DNA of 8,775 nucleotides from NCBI GenBank assembly GCA_035515515.1, contig DATJBC010000012.1, positions 1 through 8,775 on the forward strand, in the 5' to 3' direction. A program made the translations under genes and the position numbers. Position 1 is the stretch's first letter. Each line of letters begins with the position of its first letter. The DNA is from DATJBC01 sp035515515. GTDB taxonomy: Bacteria; Actinomycetota; Acidimicrobiia; Acidimicrobiales; UBA8190. Under the pieces are notes generated by a model, which made no database searches, was not told where the DNA came from, and saw only the letters and a list, made by a program, of their open reading frames with translations. This document shows, one piece after another, positions 6,738 to 8,775 of the stretch.

Positions 6738-6768
6738 CCCCGGCTCCCGGCGCGCCGGGACACCGGGG
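6738..6768 (+). terminator. Long GC hairpin after the histidine phosphatase gene
   Basis: A perfect 16-bp palindrome (TCCCGGCGCGCCGGGA, 6745-6760) is nested in a second pair of arms, CCCCGG (6738-6743) and CCGGGG (6763-6768). Together they can form a stem of about 12-14 base pairs starting 10 bases after the stop codon at 6728. There is no T-run, so it may be a T-less terminator, a transcript-stabilising structure, or a dimeric protein-binding site for the next gene. Confidence 0.45.
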
Positions 6769-6786
6769 GGAGCGGGGGCCGACGGT

Positions 6787-6792
6787 TACCAT
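6787..6792 (+). promoter_or_regulatory. Candidate -10 element for a leaderless transcript
   Basis: TACCAT fits the TANNNT consensus of actinobacterial -10 elements and ends eight bases before the ATG at 6801. The expected transcription start would fall at or next to that ATG. No Shine-Dalgarno lies close to the start codon (the G-rich run ends about 20 bases upstream), which agrees with leaderless translation. No clear -35 is visible. Confidence 0.35.
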
Positions 6793-6800
6793 CGCATGAC

Positions 6801-7703
6801 ATGGCCCCACGCGACGGCGGGCGCCCCGGGACCGGAGCGCTCCTCCACGCACGGGGCATCCGCCGATCGGTCGACCTGTTCCGGGCGTTCCGCGTCGAGC
6901 AGACCGACCCCGACCGCTTCTACCGCATCCAGGCGGCCGACGCCGTGGCGCAGCTGCGCCGCTACGCGCCCCTCGAGGGCCGCCTGGTGCTCGACATCGG
7001 CGGCGGAGCCGGGTACTTCACCGAGGCCTTCACGGCCGCCGGGGCGCGCTGCGTCCTGGTGGAGCCCGAGGCGCACCGGGCGGCGTCCCCGGCGGGACAC
7101 GGCGACGGCGCCGCACACGACGACGACGCACACGACGGCGACGACGACGACCGCGCCGAGGGCGCCGACCCCGACGCCGCGCGCCGGCGGCGTCACCGTC
7201 GCGCCGTGCGCCCCGGGCGCCTGGCCCCCGGGCGCACGGTGGCCGCCGACGGCCACCGCCTGCCCGTCCCCGACGGCACGAGCGACGTCACGTTCTCGTC
7301 CAACGTCCTCGAGCACGTGCCCGCCGCGGCCCCGTTCCTCGCCGAGATGGTGCGGGTGACCCGCCCGGGCGGGACCATCTACGTGTCGTTCACCGCCTGG
7401 TACTCGTTCTGGGGCGGCCACGAGACGGCCCCCTGGCACTACCTGGGGGGCCATCGCGCCGCCCGGCGCTACGAGCGGCGCACCGGGCGGCCGCCCGGGA
7501 ACCGCTTCGGGTCCTCGCTGTTCGCCTGCCACGTGGGCCCCACCCTCCGCCTGGCGCGCGCCCTGCCCGGGGTGGACGTGGTGGACGCCCTGCCCCGCTA
7601 CTACCCCGACTGGCTGCGCTGGGTGGTCGAGGTCCCCGGCGTGCGGGAGCTGGCCACCTGGAACCTCCTGCTCGTGCTGCGCCGCCACCGGGGCGCGCCG
7701 TGA
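6801..7703 (+). CDS. Class I SAM-dependent methyltransferase, Rv0224c-like
   Basis: This is a 300-residue soluble protein. FRVEQTDPDRFYRIQAAD (30-47) precedes the SAM-binding motif I, LVLDIGGGAGYF (62-73), and the acidic end of strand 2 at LVEPE (86-90). After an unusual insertion come DGHRLPVPDG (150-159), SSNVLEHVP (166-174) and MVRVTRPGG (183-191). A C-terminal part then carries GGHE (205-208), HYLGG (213-217), FGSSLFA (236-242) and LPRYYPDW (264-271). This order and these motifs agree with mycobacterial Rv0224c as I recall it, a predicted methyltransferase near envelope glycosyltransferase genes. It should transfer a methyl group from SAM, perhaps to a sugar or lipid precursor; the acceptor is unknown. 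The odd feature is residues 99-139, an Asp/His-rich then Arg-rich low-complexity stretch between LVEPE and the next core strand. The stop overlaps the start of the following gene. The ATG at 6796 is in another frame. Confidence 0.88.
   Translation: MAPRDGGRPGTGALLHARGIRRSVDLFRAFRVEQTDPDRFYRIQAADAVAQLRRYAPLEGRLVLDIGGGAGYFTEAFTAAGARCVLVEPEAHRAASPAGHGDGAAHDDDAHDGDDDDRAEGADPDAARRRRHRRAVRPGRLAPGRTVAADGHRLPVPDGTSDVTFSSNVLEHVPAAAPFLAEMVRVTRPGGTIYVSFTAWYSFWGGHETAPWHYLGGHRAARRYERRTGRPPGNRFGSSLFACHVGPTLRLARALPGVDVVDALPRYYPDWLRWVVEVPGVRELATWNLLLVLRRHRGAP
7113..7151 (+). repeat. 15-bp tandem duplication plus GAC run inside the methyltransferase gene
   Basis: Bases 7113-7127 and 7128-7142 are two copies of a 15-base unit differing at one position, encoding Ala-His-Asp-Asp-Asp and Ala-His-Asp-Gly-Asp (residues 105-114). 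Three further GAC codons follow to 7151. The pattern looks like in-frame replication slippage. Confidence 0.75.
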
Positions 7704-8775
7704 GCCCCTGGTCGAGCGTCCTCCCCGCGCCGGGCCCGGTGGCCGCCCCCGACGCCGCCCCCGTGCCCGCGGCGCGCCCCCGGGGCGCCCACCGCGCCCG
7801 CCGGGCGGCGCGCCCGCAGCGGCGGTGGTGGGTGGAGGTGGCGCTCGTCACCGTGGTGGGGTTCGGCATCCGCCTGGGCACCGTGCTCGGCCGTCCCGGC
7901 CGCAAGCCGGGCGGCGACGCCTACTACTACCACTACGCCGCCAACCTGCTGGTCGGGGGCTACGGCTTCATCGACCCCTGGAAGTACTACCTGGGGCATC
8001 CCAAGCACCAGCTCGTCCAGACCGCCGACTGGCCGCCGTTGTTCGTCTGGGTGCTCGCCATGGCGGCGGTGGTGGGCGTCAAGTCGTTCTTCGCCCAGCG
8101 GGTGTGGTGCTGCGTGGTGGGCGCGGCCGCCGTCGTGGTGTGCGGCCTGGCGGGCCGCGAGGTGGCCGGACGGCGCGCCGGGCTGATCGCCGCCCTCCTG
8201 GCGGCCGTCTACCCCAACCTGTGGATGAGCGACGAGCTGGCCCTGTCGGAGACGCTCACCCCGCTGTTGGTCGCCCTCGTCCTGTGGTGCACGTTCCGCT
8301 TCTGGAAGAAGCCGACCTACGGCCGCATGGTGGCCCTCGGTCTCTCGCTGGGCGTCGCCATCCTGGGCCGCGACGAGCTGGCGTTGTTGATCCCGCTCGT
8401 GCTCATACCCATGGCGCTGTTCACCAAGGCAGGCGCCCGCCGCCGCCTGGCGCTGGCCGGGCTGGGCACGGTGACGGCGCTCACGGTGGTGGCCCCGTGG
8501 GTGGGCTACAACATGAGCCGCTTCGAAGACCCGACCTTCGTCAGCACCGGCTTCGGGGTCACCTTGGCTTCGGCCAACTGCCCCATCACGTGGTCGGGGA
8601 AGTACGAGGGCTACTGGTCGCTGCAGTGCTCGCTCAAGGCGCCCATCAAGCAGAACGTCGACAAGTCGGTGCAGTCCGCCGAGGCCGAGGCCTACGGCAT
8701 GCACTACATCCGCAGCCACCTCCACCGGCTCGTGCCCGTGGAGCTCGCCCGACTGGGCCGCGCCTTCGGCGCCTT
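7700..8775 (+). CDS. GT39-like (PMT/ArnT-type) membrane glycosyltransferase, 3' partial
   Basis: The frame is open from a GTG at 7700 to the window end, 358 residues with no stop. An Ala/Pro/Arg-rich cytoplasmic N-terminus (1-43) leads to a first membrane segment (about 46-63). Then comes GGDAYYYHYAANLLVGGYGF (71-90), which has the Asp of the GT39/ArnT active-site loop after the first membrane helix and the LLxGxGF pattern of that family. DWPPLF (110-115) corresponds to the conserved PPL motif, and SDELALSETLTPLL (177-190) lies at the start of a later helix. Further hydrophobic segments lie near 136-150, 160-172, 186-200, 212-240 and 250-268. The visible part ends in a soluble region from about 271. 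Such enzymes transfer a sugar from a polyprenyl-phosphate donor on the outer membrane face; donor and acceptor are unknown. The GTG overlaps the methyltransferase stop (GTGA), implying translational coupling. There is no clear Shine-Dalgarno. The C-terminus is cut by the window. Confidence 0.85.
   Translation, partial: MSPWSSVLPAPGPVAAPDAAPVPAARPRGAHRARRAARPQRRWWVEVALVTVVGFGIRLGTVLGRPGRKPGGDAYYYHYAANLLVGGYGFIDPWKYYLGHPKHQLVQTADWPPLFVWVLAMAAVVGVKSFFAQRVWCCVVGAAAVVVCGLAGREVAGRRAGLIAALLAAVYPNLWMSDELALSETLTPLLVALVLWCTFRFWKKPTYGRMVALGLSLGVAILGRDELALLIPLVLIPMALFTKAGARRRLALAGLGTVTALTVVAPWVGYNMSRFEDPTFVSTGFGVTLASANCPITWSGKYEGYWSLQCSLKAPIKQNVDKSVQSAEAEAYGMHYIRSHLHRLVPVELARLGRAFGA

Noticed and set aside
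3014..6799. A 1261-codon open frame on the + strand
   Set aside because: It crosses four well-supported genes and two intergenic regions, and reads as Arg/Pro/Gly/Ala/His-rich sequence with no domain. Long stop-free frames are expected opposite or out of phase with high-GC3 genes.
7601..8725. A 374-codon open frame on the - strand
   Set aside because: It is antisense to the GT39-like gene, whose + strand frame shows recognisable motifs and membrane segments.

Overview
This is a very GC-rich window with strong G/C at third codon positions, ATG/GTG/TTG starts and few clear Shine-Dalgarno sites, which points to a high-GC Actinomycetota chromosome. The methyltransferase at 6801-7703 resembles mycobacterial Rv0224c in several motifs as I remember that protein, which fits an actinobacterial origin. 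A basal class such as Acidimicrobiia is possible, but the sequence alone does not settle this. I see no mobile element, tRNA, rRNA or CRISPR array.

Layout. The window opens inside a gene (2-214, +) whose visible part is 24 Gly-Thr dipeptides followed by a very basic tail. Thirteen bases later comes a large polytopic membrane protein with a YfhO-like C-terminal domain (228-2468, +). It converges on a soluble PAS-GGDEF diguanylate cyclase (2512-3384, -). A 236-base, relatively AT-rich divergent region (3385-3620) separates the cyclase from a stand-alone LON substrate-binding-domain protein (3621-4241, +). That gene runs tail-to-tail, 14 bases apart, into a second polytopic GT-C-like glycosyltransferase with an extracytoplasmic C-terminal domain (4256-6040, -). 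After a second divergent region rich in inverted repeats (6041-6254) come three + strand genes: a SixA-like histidine phosphatase (6255-6728), an Rv0224c-like methyltransferase with an odd Asp/His-rich insertion (6801-7703), and a GT39-like glycosyltransferase overlapping it by three bases and cut off by the window end (7700-8775+).

How the genes may work together. Three different GT-C-type membrane proteins and a methyltransferase suggest envelope glycan or glycolipid assembly on the outer face of the membrane from lipid-linked sugar donors. The overlapping methyltransferase and GT39-like genes are the best-supported functional pair. The cyclase could tie local surface-polysaccharide output to c-di-GMP, but only proximity supports this. 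The LON-domain and SixA-like proteins look like ordinary neighbours. Both genes at the window edges are incomplete, and many long stop-free frames on the opposite strand are artefacts of base composition.
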